Notes under the pieces: model-generated
What the model was told of the DNA's origin: nothing
The model's input: the letters and a program-made list of their open reading frames with translations, nothing else
The model's database searches: none
Translations under genes and position numbers: made by a program
DNA from: Photobacterium arenosum
GTDB taxonomy: Bacteria > Pseudomonadota > Gammaproteobacteria > Enterobacterales > Vibrionaceae
Reading direction: 5' to 3'
DNA length: 64,000 nucleotides
NCBI RefSeq assembly: GCF_014841115.1
Contig: NZ_JACYTP010000001.1
Coordinates: 186,001 to 250,000, forward strand
In this document: piece after piece, positions 1 to 7,204 of the stretch
Layout: the number at the start of each line of letters is the position of its first letter
Numbering within the stretch: position 1 is the stretch's first letter

Positions 1-412
1 CCGGATCGTTTACCTGGGTGTCTACAGGCACTACCACTTTTTCGACAAACATTGGCAGCGGGTATTCTTTCATCAGCTGGCTCAGTAACTGTTCGAGTTT
101 TTCGCGCCGGCAATCTGATAAAGCGCCCAGTATCGGTGCTATCCCATCACTGCCTTTTTCCTGACCGCTGGCGTCACTCACCTGGCCTTCGAGTAACGGC
201 CTTACCTTGCTGATAGCGACGCCTTTCTCAAGCCAGGACAGGATCAAACGGATCTTTTCAATATCCGCCTGTGTATATAAACGGTGCCCTTTTTCTGTGC
301 GCTGTGGCTTGAGCAGCCCGTACCGGCGTTGCCATGCGCGTAAAGTGACGGAATTCACCCCCGTCATTTCAGACACTTCTCTAATAGCGAATAACATAAC
401 TTCAGAGGCCAT
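1..412 (-). CDS. MerR-family transcriptional regulator (partial, cut by window start)
   Basis: Translating the minus strand from the ATG at 412 gives an open frame that runs off the window edge. Its first 70 residues are a typical MerR winged helix-turn-helix: FAIREVSEMTGV, then LRAWQRRYGLLKPQR, then GHRLYTQADI. The WQRRYGL helix is characteristic of the MlrA/CarH/LitR branch rather than of metal-sensing MerR proteins. An alternative ATG lies at 397. The start at 412 overlaps the end of the upstream DUF523-DUF1722 gene, so the two are probably co-transcribed. In Vibrio this pair usually precedes a photolyase gene, which would lie outside the window. The C-terminal sensor domain is not visible, so the ligand is unknown. 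Confidence 0.85.
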   Translation of the reverse strand, partial: MASEVMLFAIREVSEMTGVNSVTLRAWQRRYGLLKPQRTEKGHRLYTQADIEKIRLILSWLEKGVAISKVRPLLEGQVSDASGQEKGSDGIAPILGALSDCRREKLEQLLSQLMKEYPLPMFVEKVVVPVDTQVNDP

Positions 413-1346
413 AACGTAATTTCAACTCCTCCGGATACGGATTAAGAAAGGTCTGCAACTGCAGATACGGATCCGGGTATTCTTTCAGGTAATGTTTGAT
501 CAAGACCAGAGGGGCCAGAATAGGCTGATGACCCAGGCGGTAGCTTTCAATCAGGTCCAGCAATTCCTGCTTTTGTTCGCCGGTCAGGTTGCGTTTGAAA
601 TAACCCTGTAAATGCATTAGCACATTGGTGTTGTTGCTTCGGCGAGCATGTTTGCTCAGGGCATCCATGAACTGCTGACGGTATTCAACGAAAAATTCCG
701 CCAGATCCCAGTCTTTGATGCCGGCCACTAGCCGCCCCAACTCTCTGTACGCTGTCGGGCTGTGTGCCATCAGGACGTATTTATAGCGTGAATGAAATTT
801 AACGAACGCATCCATGCTCAAGCCACTGCCCATGTTTTGATAAAAATCATGTAAGGCATAAATACGAAACACAAAGTTTTCACGCAGCGCTGGGTCATGC
901 AACCGCCCGTCCTCTTCGACGGGTAACCAGGGCATAGCTGCCATCAATTTTCGGGTAAACACCCCCACTGTGCCCCCCGGTACTGTGTTACCGTTCGGGA
1001 TATACAGCTTCACCCTTTCCATGCCACAAGTGGGTGATTTGGCACATACTACAAAGCCACACAGAGATTGAATGCCGCTGATGTGCTTATCAGCAAACGC
1101 CTTCATTTTTTCGGTGACATCCAGCTCACCGCCTTTGCTATCGACCAGGCGCTCACCATTTTCCTGCTGTACCAGCCGTATTGTTGGGCGTGGAACAGGC
1201 AGGCCGATTGCCATTTCAGGGCAAACCGGGCGAAACTGTACAAATTTTGCCAGTTCGTCCGTCACAAAGCGGTTTCTTTTGTGTCCGCCATCAAAGCGCA
1301 CTTTCTCGCCAAGTACACATGCACTAATACCTACCGGGATACTCAT
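402..1346 (-). CDS. DUF523 (TudS-like)-DUF1722 (YbgA-like) fusion protein
   Basis: The 314-residue product has an N-terminal DUF523 domain with its three conserved cysteines in GISACVLG, RPVCPEM and KSPTCGME. The C-terminal half is a DUF1722 domain like E. coli YbgA. Some DUF523 proteins (TudS) are [4Fe-4S] thiouracil desulfidases, and the same three cysteines bind their cluster; whether this protein does that is inference. The start chosen (MSIPVGISAC) is where family similarity begins; a longer frame would extend to 1409 without support. It is followed by the MerR gene and preceded by three TGTACA boxes, so it is probably the first gene of a MerR-controlled, light- or stress-related operon next to a photolyase, as in E. 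coli ybgA-phr. Confidence 0.85.
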   Translation of the reverse strand: MSIPVGISACVLGEKVRFDGGHKRNRFVTDELAKFVQFRPVCPEMAIGLPVPRPTIRLVQQENGERLVDSKGGELDVTEKMKAFADKHISGIQSLCGFVVCAKSPTCGMERVKLYIPNGNTVPGGTVGVFTRKLMAAMPWLPVEEDGRLHDPALRENFVFRIYALHDFYQNMGSGLSMDAFVKFHSRYKYVLMAHSPTAYRELGRLVAGIKDWDLAEFFVEYRQQFMDALSKHARRSNNTNVLMHLQGYFKRNLTGEQKQELLDLIESYRLGHQPILAPLVLIKHYLKEYPDPYLQLQTFLNPYPEELKLRYGL

Positions 1347-1353
1347 CTCACAC

Positions 1354-1409
1354 CTGTACAAAAAATCATCTTGTACAATGATGCTAGTTAAGCTTAACGA
1401 GTTGTACAA
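1354..1409 (-). promoter_or_regulatory. Promoter with three TGTACA operator boxes
   Basis: TGTACA occurs at 1355-1360, 1372-1377 and 1403-1408, the last two as the perfect 8-mer TTGTACAA. On the minus strand the distal box overlaps a plausible -35 (TTGTAC), followed after 17 bases by TAGCAT. MlrA/CarH/LitR-type MerR proteins are known to bind TGTACA-like half-sites, and the gene next downstream encodes such a regulator, so autoregulation is the likely reading. Confidence 0.55.
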
Positions 1410-1453
1410 GAAAATAAAATGTATAACTTTGTAACTACCACTGTCTCAGACAC

Positions 1454-1488
1454 AAAAAAGCTGCCTGATATCCACTGGCAGCTTTTTT
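1454..1488. terminator. Bidirectional rho-independent terminator
   Basis: The arms AAAAAAGCTGCC and GGCAGCTTTTTT form a perfect 12-bp stem around an 11-base loop, with a T-run on either strand. On the minus strand it lies 20 bases past the stop codon of the DUF1232 gene and so ends that transcript upstream of the DUF523 promoter. Confidence 0.85.
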
Positions 1489-1508
1489 GACTTTGAAATA
1501 AAAGGAAA

Positions 1509-1940
1509 TTATTCGTTTTTAACGTCTGGCTGTTCTGTACCTGTCGAGGCATTTCCTGCTCGCCAGGCTTCATAATCATCCAGATCCTGTTGTACAAGCT
1601 TGAGACAGACGGCCAGAATCAGCGCGTCATCCGTCAGCCCCAGGAAGGGAATCACATCCGGCAGAACATCCAATGGGTTAAACACATAAAGTAAGGCCGT
1701 AACGATGGCAGCAACAGTAAACCAGGGAATTTCCCGGTACTCGCCTTTCCAGTAAGCCTTAACCAGGCCATACATGGATTTCACTACGTTGAAATACTTA
1801 CGCAGCGTGCCACTTTTCTGCACTTTGTCTTCAATGACTTGCTCTTTTTCTAACACACGCTGAATGTCTTTATCCGTGACTTTTCTAGACGAGCTTTCCA
1901 GCTTTTCTTTGGCTTCCTGTTCATTCATTGACTGACTCAT
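1509..1940 (-). CDS. DUF1232 (YkvA-type) membrane protein
   Basis: The 143-residue product has a charged N-terminal half of about 60 residues. A hydrophobic region follows with the DUF1232 signature: NPLDVLPDVIPFLG followed by TDDALIL. This family consists of small inner-membrane proteins of unknown biochemical role. A GAGAGG ribosome binding site directly precedes the ATG at 1940. It stands alone, with its own terminator downstream. Confidence 0.85.
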   Translation of the reverse strand: MSQSMNEQEAKEKLESSSRKVTDKDIQRVLEKEQVIEDKVQKSGTLRKYFNVVKSMYGLVKAYWKGEYREIPWFTVAAIVTALLYVFNPLDVLPDVIPFLGLTDDALILAVCLKLVQQDLDDYEAWRAGNASTGTEQPDVKNE

Positions 1941-2176
1941 CCTCTCGCCTTAGTGGGCCATTTCTTCTTAAGTTAACTATGGCTTTTCGCCTCTCATTTG
2001 TCATTAAGGGAAAAAGCCCGCATCTCCGTAGTGAGGTTTTCAAAGTACCCTCGCGATCCGACGCTGAATATCGTTGGCAGTTGTTCTAGCTCGATATTTA
2101 TAACCATTACTTTGCTGTTTTTTAGCCCCGCAAACCGAGTGTAAAGCCTTCAAGGATTAATAAACTGAGAATATCG

Positions 2177-3499
2177 TTAAATCTTCAGTCTCAGATTTGC
2201 TCCGACTTCTTGGATCAGACTTTCAGGGACACCGTTATCTTGAGCTCTCGATCGCCAGGTAGAGACATGCTCTATGGTTGAGTCCAGAATGCTATCAACT
2301 TTCTCCCTGGTGAATAACGGGCTCAGTTTACGGAACTGATGGAAATCCTCACGGGTGAAATTGTCCCGCTTTCCGTTGAGACTCATCCAGTGGCTGTTTA
2401 CCCACTTACTTCCTTTCTTGTAGGAGTAGGCAAGGTCATAGGCAGGCGCCAATGTCCACTCCCCCTTCTCTGACATCATAAAACTCCAGTTCTTGGAATG
2501 ATCGTCGTGGTTTCTGGCCACAACGTTAAACACCATTCGGCGAAATAGTTGTTCAGCGTCAAAAGCCTTGAGTTTAAGCCTCCGGGCAATGGCAAAAAGC
2601 TCTTCATAGGAATACTCACCGACCCGCTTAAAGTTCACATGAGCAATACCGTTGAGTGTCTGCGTGTGGACACGCTTATTCTGGACCCGGTCAAACCGCT
2701 GTGTCACAAAATGACGGCGATCACCTTCTTGCAGTAAACGAGTGGGCATCATCTCAATACCACATAACTCACTGGCAATCTGGTAATAGGTGAATTCTCC
2801 AGCACCGTAACCAAGTGGATCACCAAACGTTTCTCTGTCTTTATTGTGCTCACTGACTCCGTCGAATTTCAGTAACCAATGAGTGAAACCTTCCGGGGCA
2901 TCTGTCTGGCCGGAACGAGCCTCTGTGAATTCCTTGTTGAATGCCAGCACAGCTTTAGGCCGTGCCCCGCCCGCGCTCATGCCTACTGACATCAGGGCCA
3001 GCATGGCCTCTTTGTCCTCATCACCATGGCCGTTTAGATCAACGCCAAACTGAGTACGCTCATCAAGAATTTCCTGAGCAATGGACACCAATTCCTGAAC
3101 TTCGACAGGATTGGAGCTGTTGAGTTTGTTCATTCTCTTTGCCGGTGAATAGGTCAATGCCCCCATTCCCCGCTCTCCAGTGTACTGGAGGCGTTGCAGA
3201 GGCGTGATATCACCCGGTTGTTTACCGTTACGGGCAACCCAACTGTTTAACACCGCATTCCCGAAGTCATCAGGGAGCGAGTCCGCCAACAGGCCGGACA
3301 TACCGCGGAAGGTGTCCCAGTCAAGATTGGGAAACTGATATATCTGAGTGCCCAGAGGCATCATCAGGGGGGATAGCTCCAGACCTGAATCAATAAATGA
3401 GCGGTCGTATTCGAAGGAACTGCGCTTTGTCTGCGTGTCAAAGGTGGCAGCACCGACATCCCGGCCCTGATATTTCACCACAACATATTCTTTTACCAT
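2177..3499 (-). CDS. hipA: HipA-family serine/threonine kinase toxin
   Basis: The 440-residue product has a HipA-like fold. It shows the nucleotide-binding stretch SAGGARPKAV, the VTQRFDR segment, the catalytic NHDDHSKN motif near residue 330, and the APAYDLAYSY segment that contains the metal-binding aspartate. Known HipA kinases phosphorylate aminoacyl-tRNA synthetases or other targets and arrest growth; the substrate here is unknown. All the key motifs look intact. It follows hipB with a 7-base overlap, so the two are translationally coupled. Confidence 0.93.
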   Translation of the reverse strand: MVKEYVVVKYQGRDVGAATFDTQTKRSSFEYDRSFIDSGLELSPLMMPLGTQIYQFPNLDWDTFRGMSGLLADSLPDDFGNAVLNSWVARNGKQPGDITPLQRLQYTGERGMGALTYSPAKRMNKLNSSNPVEVQELVSIAQEILDERTQFGVDLNGHGDEDKEAMLALMSVGMSAGGARPKAVLAFNKEFTEARSGQTDAPEGFTHWLLKFDGVSEHNKDRETFGDPLGYGAGEFTYYQIASELCGIEMMPTRLLQEGDRRHFVTQRFDRVQNKRVHTQTLNGIAHVNFKRVGEYSYEELFAIARRLKLKAFDAEQLFRRMVFNVVARNHDDHSKNWSFMMSEKGEWTLAPAYDLAYSYKKGSKWVNSHWMSLNGKRDNFTREDFHQFRKLSPLFTREKVDSILDSTIEHVSTWRSRAQDNGVPESLIQEVGANLRLKI

Positions 3500-3861
3500 C
3501 CCAAGTCTTCCTTATTGCCATCATCTGCTTTGTCTTCCGGGGACTTTGTCTTGTTGCTTGGTTTCCGTCTGTTGGAGGCCCGAACCCGCTGGTAACCTTT
3601 CATCTTTGCCAGTTGGATTGGGGATAAATCTATAGGCGGGAGGAAGCTGTCGAGATGATCTACGATTCCCAGCGCCAACATCGTCGCCATGAGTGTTTCC
3701 ACTTTGCAGCGTCCGCTTTCTACGTTTTTAATCGTGGTGCGATTGAGACCCGTGATCTCGGCGATCTCTTGCTGGGTCATGTTCGCGTTTAAACGATAGG
3801 TTTGAATGCGCTCGCCGATGAGCTCTGCGAGCGCCATTGGCGTCAAATCATGGTAATTCAT
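3493..3861 (-). CDS. hipB: HipB-family antitoxin / HTH repressor
   Basis: The 122-residue product has an N-terminal Cro/C1-type helix-turn-helix (MTQQEIAEITGLNRTTIKNV) and a basic, low-complexity C-terminal tail rich in K, P and D. The ATG at 3861 is preferred because GAGG lies 7 bases upstream; an upstream in-frame start at 3879 lacks such a site. It is expected to bind and neutralise HipA and to repress the operon through the palindromic sites upstream. Confidence 0.9.
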   Translation of the reverse strand: MNYHDLTPMALAELIGERIQTYRLNANMTQQEIAEITGLNRTTIKNVESGRCKVETLMATMLALGIVDHLDSFLPPIDLSPIQLAKMKGYQRVRASNRRKPSNKTKSPEDKADDGNKEDLGW

Positions 3862-3865
3862 GCAA

Positions 3866-4036
3866 AACCTCATAGCCAATAGTGATAGCTAAACTCATCA
3901 TAAAATACATCTATACCTCATTATGGCGAGTTTAATCATCATTAACACATACTTCAAGTAATGATGTATATAGCGATCACTAAATCAATATAAGGCCTTT
4001 AATGATGGCTATAGGCATCATTAGCAATCATAGCCA
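3866..4036. promoter_or_regulatory. hipBA control region with repeated palindromic operator-like sites
   Basis: Positions 4001-4022 form a 22-base palindrome (arms AATGATG and CATCATT around GCTATAGG) with only two mismatched positions. A weaker version starts at 3962 (ATGATGTATATAGCGATCA), and ATAGCC/ATAGCT half-sites occur at 3873-3892 and 4030-4035. Several spaced copies in front of hipB suggest cooperative repression, as known for HipB. Which copies are bound is inference. Confidence 0.5.
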
Positions 4037-4085
4037 AAAAGAGAGCCTTGGTGTGATGCGATTCGTGTCCGTTATTGGTGGTCTG

Positions 4086-4331
4086 CTAACGAAAACTCAC
4101 CCGTTCGAAATGGGGGTTCGGACGGGCCGCTTCCATTGTGGTCAACTGGTCAAGCACAACAATCTGTAACCCGAAGGAAGTTTTCAGTGACATACACTCT
4201 TGTTTTTCTTCATTGCGAAGTGTGTCCTGGGCTATACCCTCAATCTCACTTCCGTCTGTCAGACACAGTTTTACCGGCAACTTATACAAGCAGGCAATTT
4301 CGATATAGTCATATTGCTGACATGAAATCAT
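4086..4331 (-). CDS. rof: Rof (YaeO)-family Rho-binding antiterminator
   Basis: The 81-residue product starts MISCQQYDYIEIACLYKLPV and continues with LCLTDGSEIEGIAQDT, matching the Rof family fold, whose E. coli member binds the RNA-binding surface of Rho and inhibits termination. AAGGAGG lies 5-6 bases before the ATG at 4331, which fixes the start. A 16-bp tandem direct repeat lies just upstream. Confidence 0.85.
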   Translation of the reverse strand: MISCQQYDYIEIACLYKLPVKLCLTDGSEIEGIAQDTLRNEEKQECMSLKTSFGLQIVVLDQLTTMEAARPNPHFERVSFR

Positions 4332-4343
4332 CTTCAAACCTCC

Positions 4344-4375
4344 TTCGCGGTACGTCATGTTCGCGATACGTCACG
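4344..4375. repeat. 16-bp tandem direct repeat upstream of rof
   Basis: TTCGCGGTACGTCATG (4344-4359) is followed without a gap by TTCGCGATACGTCACG (4360-4375), 14 of 16 bases identical. It occupies most of the short gap between the acetyltransferase stop codon and the rof ribosome binding site. Its function is unknown; a protein-binding or leader-RNA element is possible. Confidence 0.6.
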
Positions 4376-4386
4376 ATTGTCGTTTA

Positions 4387-4785
4387 CTACTTTTTCACCC
4401 AGTACATGCCTTCCGAGTTTGGCCGGGACAATTTAAAACCAAACTTTTCATACAATTCAGGAACGTCTGCCATCAGCGACACATAAGAGCGGGGAAAGGC
4501 AGCGTTGTCGAGATAAGCCATGATATATTCCATGATTTGACGCCCGAGGCCCTTTCCTTGATGGTCGGGATCAACAGCAACATCCACAATATCAAAATTA
4601 ATGGCTCCGTCGCCCACCACTCTCCCCATGGCAACAGGTATACCGTCATAAAGAATATGTACGCCGTAAAGGCTGTTTGGCAAGCCTTTCACTGCCGCTT
4701 CATAAGAACGGGACGATAATCCAGAGATTTCGCGTAAACGTAAAAAATCTTCAGGGCCAACCACTTGCTCAATAACCTGGTACAT
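4387..4785 (-). CDS. GNAT-family N-acetyltransferase
   Basis: The 132-residue product shows the acetyl-CoA binding motif A of GNAT enzymes: VDVAVDPDHQGKGLGRQIM at roughly residues 70-88. The C-terminal motif ADVPELYEKFGFK is typical of the YjbC/PhnO-like small acetyltransferases. The substrate cannot be predicted. The start is the ATG at 4785, preceded by AAGGAA; a TTG just upstream is less likely. It ends 55 bases before the rof start and may be transcribed with it. Confidence 0.88.
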   Translation of the reverse strand: MYQVIEQVVGPEDFLRLREISGLSSRSYEAAVKGLPNSLYGVHILYDGIPVAMGRVVGDGAINFDIVDVAVDPDHQGKGLGRQIMEYIMAYLDNAAFPRSYVSLMADVPELYEKFGFKLSRPNSEGMYWVKK

Positions 4786-4972
4786 CAATATTCCTTTCTA
4801 TCATCAATACATTTGCAGTAAATCCGAATCGCGTAAGCCAGCAAAAACGCTATCTTAGTGATTCGCGTCGGATCTTACTTTGATATTCAATTTATTTGAT
4901 ATGTCATTAGAAGAATCGTGATCGTCTTCAATGGAAATAAAGGCTGGTGGTTTGGATGTAAGGATAGACGAA

Positions 4973-4998
4973 TAAAAAACCCGCAATATATGCGGGTT
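4973..4998 (-). terminator. Rho-independent terminator of yddG
   Basis: On the minus strand AACCCGCA, a 5-base loop and TGCGGGTT form an 8-bp stem that runs into a T-run. It begins 10 bases past the yddG stop codon. Confidence 0.8.
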
Positions 4999-5007
4999 GG
5001 GTGACGA

Positions 5008-5925
5008 TCAGGCCTGTTCTTCCTGTAATGGCTGTGAAGAAGCTTGTTCACGGGTGATCCACCAGCACAGTACAGAAGCAACACTCACCATCACAACACC
5101 TTGCCAGAAGGTTGCCGTTAACGTCAGTCCCAGCAACTGCGCAGACAAAAAGGTTGAAAACACAGGTACGAAATAAGACAAGGTTGCCAGCAGTACCATG
5201 TTGCCGCGCAGGATCCCGATATTCCATAATGCATAGCCGCCACCCATGGCAAGACCAGCCAATAGCAAATCCCTGATCACCGGGAGATCAAACTGCATTG
5301 GCGGTTCATTGGTGAACATAAACTTCAGCCAAAGCGCGACTGCTGTTGCTGCAAAAAACCAGGTAATGGCGTTTTTACCACTGGCCATGATCCGGGTAAC
5401 ATTGCAATAAATTGCCCAGATGAACGCCCCACTCAGCGCGAGCGTGTAACTGAGCGGGTTACTTTGTACATTGTCGGTTAACCGGGACACAGACAGTCCG
5501 CTATCACCCGCTACTGTCCAGGCAACACCAAAGAAAGACAGTAATAAGCAAGGATACAACATCCAACTGACTGACCGTCGTGAGAAAATCACCGCAAACA
5601 GTACCGTCAGACACGGCCAGAGGTAGTTTATCAATCCCATTTCAACCGCTTGCAGTCGATCATTTGCCATCCCCAGAGACAACGCCAGACACATTTCATA
5701 GCTGACAAACAGCAGACCGCCGATCAAAAGGTATTTCCGGGAAAATGAAGACAGCTTAGGCAAGCCAACGGTCAGAATGAGAATGAAAGCGCTGACGCTG
5801 TAAATCATGGCAGCACCGCCTACAGGGCCAAGCTGCTCGGTCACATTCCGAATAAGCGCAACCACACTGCTGAAAAGACAGATTGCGCCGCACCCGGCCA
5901 GAGTAAATTGATGACTGCGTACCAC
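5008..5925 (-). CDS. yddG: YddG-family DMT exporter (aromatic amino acids)
   Basis: The 305-residue, highly hydrophobic protein carries two EamA repeats and about ten membrane segments. Its sequence follows E. coli YddG closely, for example LGPVGGAAMIYS, LFVSYEMCLALSLG, MGLINYLWPCLTVLFA and LSYTLALSGAFIWAIYC. E. coli YddG exports aromatic amino acids and related compounds. The start is a GTG at 5925 with AAGGGTT upstream. It has its own terminator. Confidence 0.88.
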   Translation of the reverse strand: MVRSHQFTLAGCGAICLFSSVVALIRNVTEQLGPVGGAAMIYSVSAFILILTVGLPKLSSFSRKYLLIGGLLFVSYEMCLALSLGMANDRLQAVEMGLINYLWPCLTVLFAVIFSRRSVSWMLYPCLLLSFFGVAWTVAGDSGLSVSRLTDNVQSNPLSYTLALSGAFIWAIYCNVTRIMASGKNAITWFFAATAVALWLKFMFTNEPPMQFDLPVIRDLLLAGLAMGGGYALWNIGILRGNMVLLATLSYFVPVFSTFLSAQLLGLTLTATFWQGVVMVSVASVLCWWITREQASSQPLQEEQA

Positions 5926-6006
5926 GGTTAACCCTTGTATATAAACATCTGAGAATCCACAACACTGCCTGAGAATTACCGCGAAAACAACCTGAAACCC
6001 CCTTGT

Positions 6007-6561
6007 TTATGGCCCAGATGCATATCTCAACAGCATGACATCCCGATTCAGCCTTTTGGCATCCAGCAACATCAATCTTTGCCATACCTTGGCACCATCA
6101 AAAGCTTGCTTGCCACTGGTACTGACAAAAGGCTCCAGTAAGAACTGATACTCATTAATTAAACTTGCATCAGCCAGTGAGGCAGCCAAAGCAGGACTGC
6201 CAAACAGAACAACATTGCCGCTTATTTCAGACAAGAATTGCCGGGTATTCTCAATATCTGGTCCTTTCAGAGCCTCAGTATTTTGCCAGGGAAACTCAAG
6301 AGGCCGTGTTGTGACCACACGCTTGGGAATGGACTGCAACTCCATCGCCAGATACTGCATAAATTTAGGTAAATCCTTCCTCGTTGCTGCTTCAGGCCAG
6401 AAAGCCGCAAAAAGATCATACGTATGGCGTCCCAGAATTAATGCTTCTGAGCCATGAAGTAATTCAAGGGCGTATTCATGATGCTCCTGATCCACTACGG
6501 CATCTTCATGATGGCAGTGGCCATTCAATGTCATGTTTAACGAGTAAATCAGGTATGCCAT
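6007..6561 (-). CDS. Dihydrofolate reductase-like protein (RibD C-terminal domain family)
   Basis: The 184-residue product belongs to the RibD_C/DHFR-like NADPH reductase family. It shows MAYLIYSLNMTLNGH at the start, LILGRHTYDLFAAFWP, TTRPLEFPW and GNVVLFGSPALAASL near residue 125. Members are single-domain reductases of uncertain substrate, not true folate reductases. The ATG at 6561 begins at the conserved N-terminus and has AGAGGA upstream; the longer frame up to 6618 has no family support. It ends 82 bases upstream of the GTG start of yddG. Confidence 0.8.
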   Translation of the reverse strand: MAYLIYSLNMTLNGHCHHEDAVVDQEHHEYALELLHGSEALILGRHTYDLFAAFWPEAATRKDLPKFMQYLAMELQSIPKRVVTTRPLEFPWQNTEALKGPDIENTRQFLSEISGNVVLFGSPALAASLADASLINEYQFLLEPFVSTSGKQAFDGAKVWQRLMLLDAKRLNRDVMLLRYASGP

Positions 6562-6725
6562 AACAAATCCTCTTTTACGTAAAGCGCACGCAGAGCCCCT
6601 CTGCAATACTGGTTTCATGAGTATTTGCAGAGAGGCCGGGATTTGCCAGTTTTAGTATCAGAAAAGAGGTGTCAATGCGCTTGTTTATTGTTGATAAATC
6701 AATAACTACTGCTCAGCACATGCTA

Positions 6726-6870
6726 TTAACCCCCCATTGAGATAAACAGAGAGCCAAAAACCCGATTTAACGCATCCATGGTCGACGGGCTGATCAGATA
6801 AAGCTTCGCGACACTAAATACAATACGGGCGACAAAAAAGTAAGCCCAAGAGAAAGTGCCATACTGAGTC
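6726..6870 (-). pseudogene. C-terminal relic of a LysE/RhtB-type exporter
   Basis: The 640-base stretch between the reductase gene and the sulfite dehydrogenase gene has no intact gene. On the minus strand, 6870-6726 can be read as a 47-codon fragment ending in TAA. It shows a hydrophobic segment (WAYFFVARIVFSVAKLYL), then STMDALNRVFGSLFISMGG, which resembles the last two membrane segments of LysE/RhtB exporters. No start or upstream part was found, so this looks like the remains of a deleted gene. The family assignment is by eye. Confidence 0.4.
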
Positions 6871-7204
6871 CTTCAAACGACAAAATGAATACAGAATCAT
6901 ACGAATAACGCCTCTTCATCTTGCGGGCAAGGACTGTTATTAACATAAAACATTGCTGTAATCAGATTGGACAAGTTACCTATCTTCAGCGAGTGAGTTT
7001 GAGAGAAATATCGTTGCAAACTAAACTCAGTAGCGTAGCTGCAACCTTTGAGCACTGAAGGCAAGCAATTTTGCGTTCTGAGTGCTTGATTCTCAGTCTT
7101 GAAAAGTGCCTCAGCCACTCATCTTGTTGATCCGGATGAACGTTAGATTGGTCACATATGTTGAACCAGAGGCGCCTGTTAGTTGACTTGATAAGGTGCG
7201 AATT

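Noticed and set aside
207-419. 70-codon plus-strand open frame at the window start
   Set aside because: It is antisense to the MerR gene, whose minus-strand translation shows a clear helix-turn-helix.
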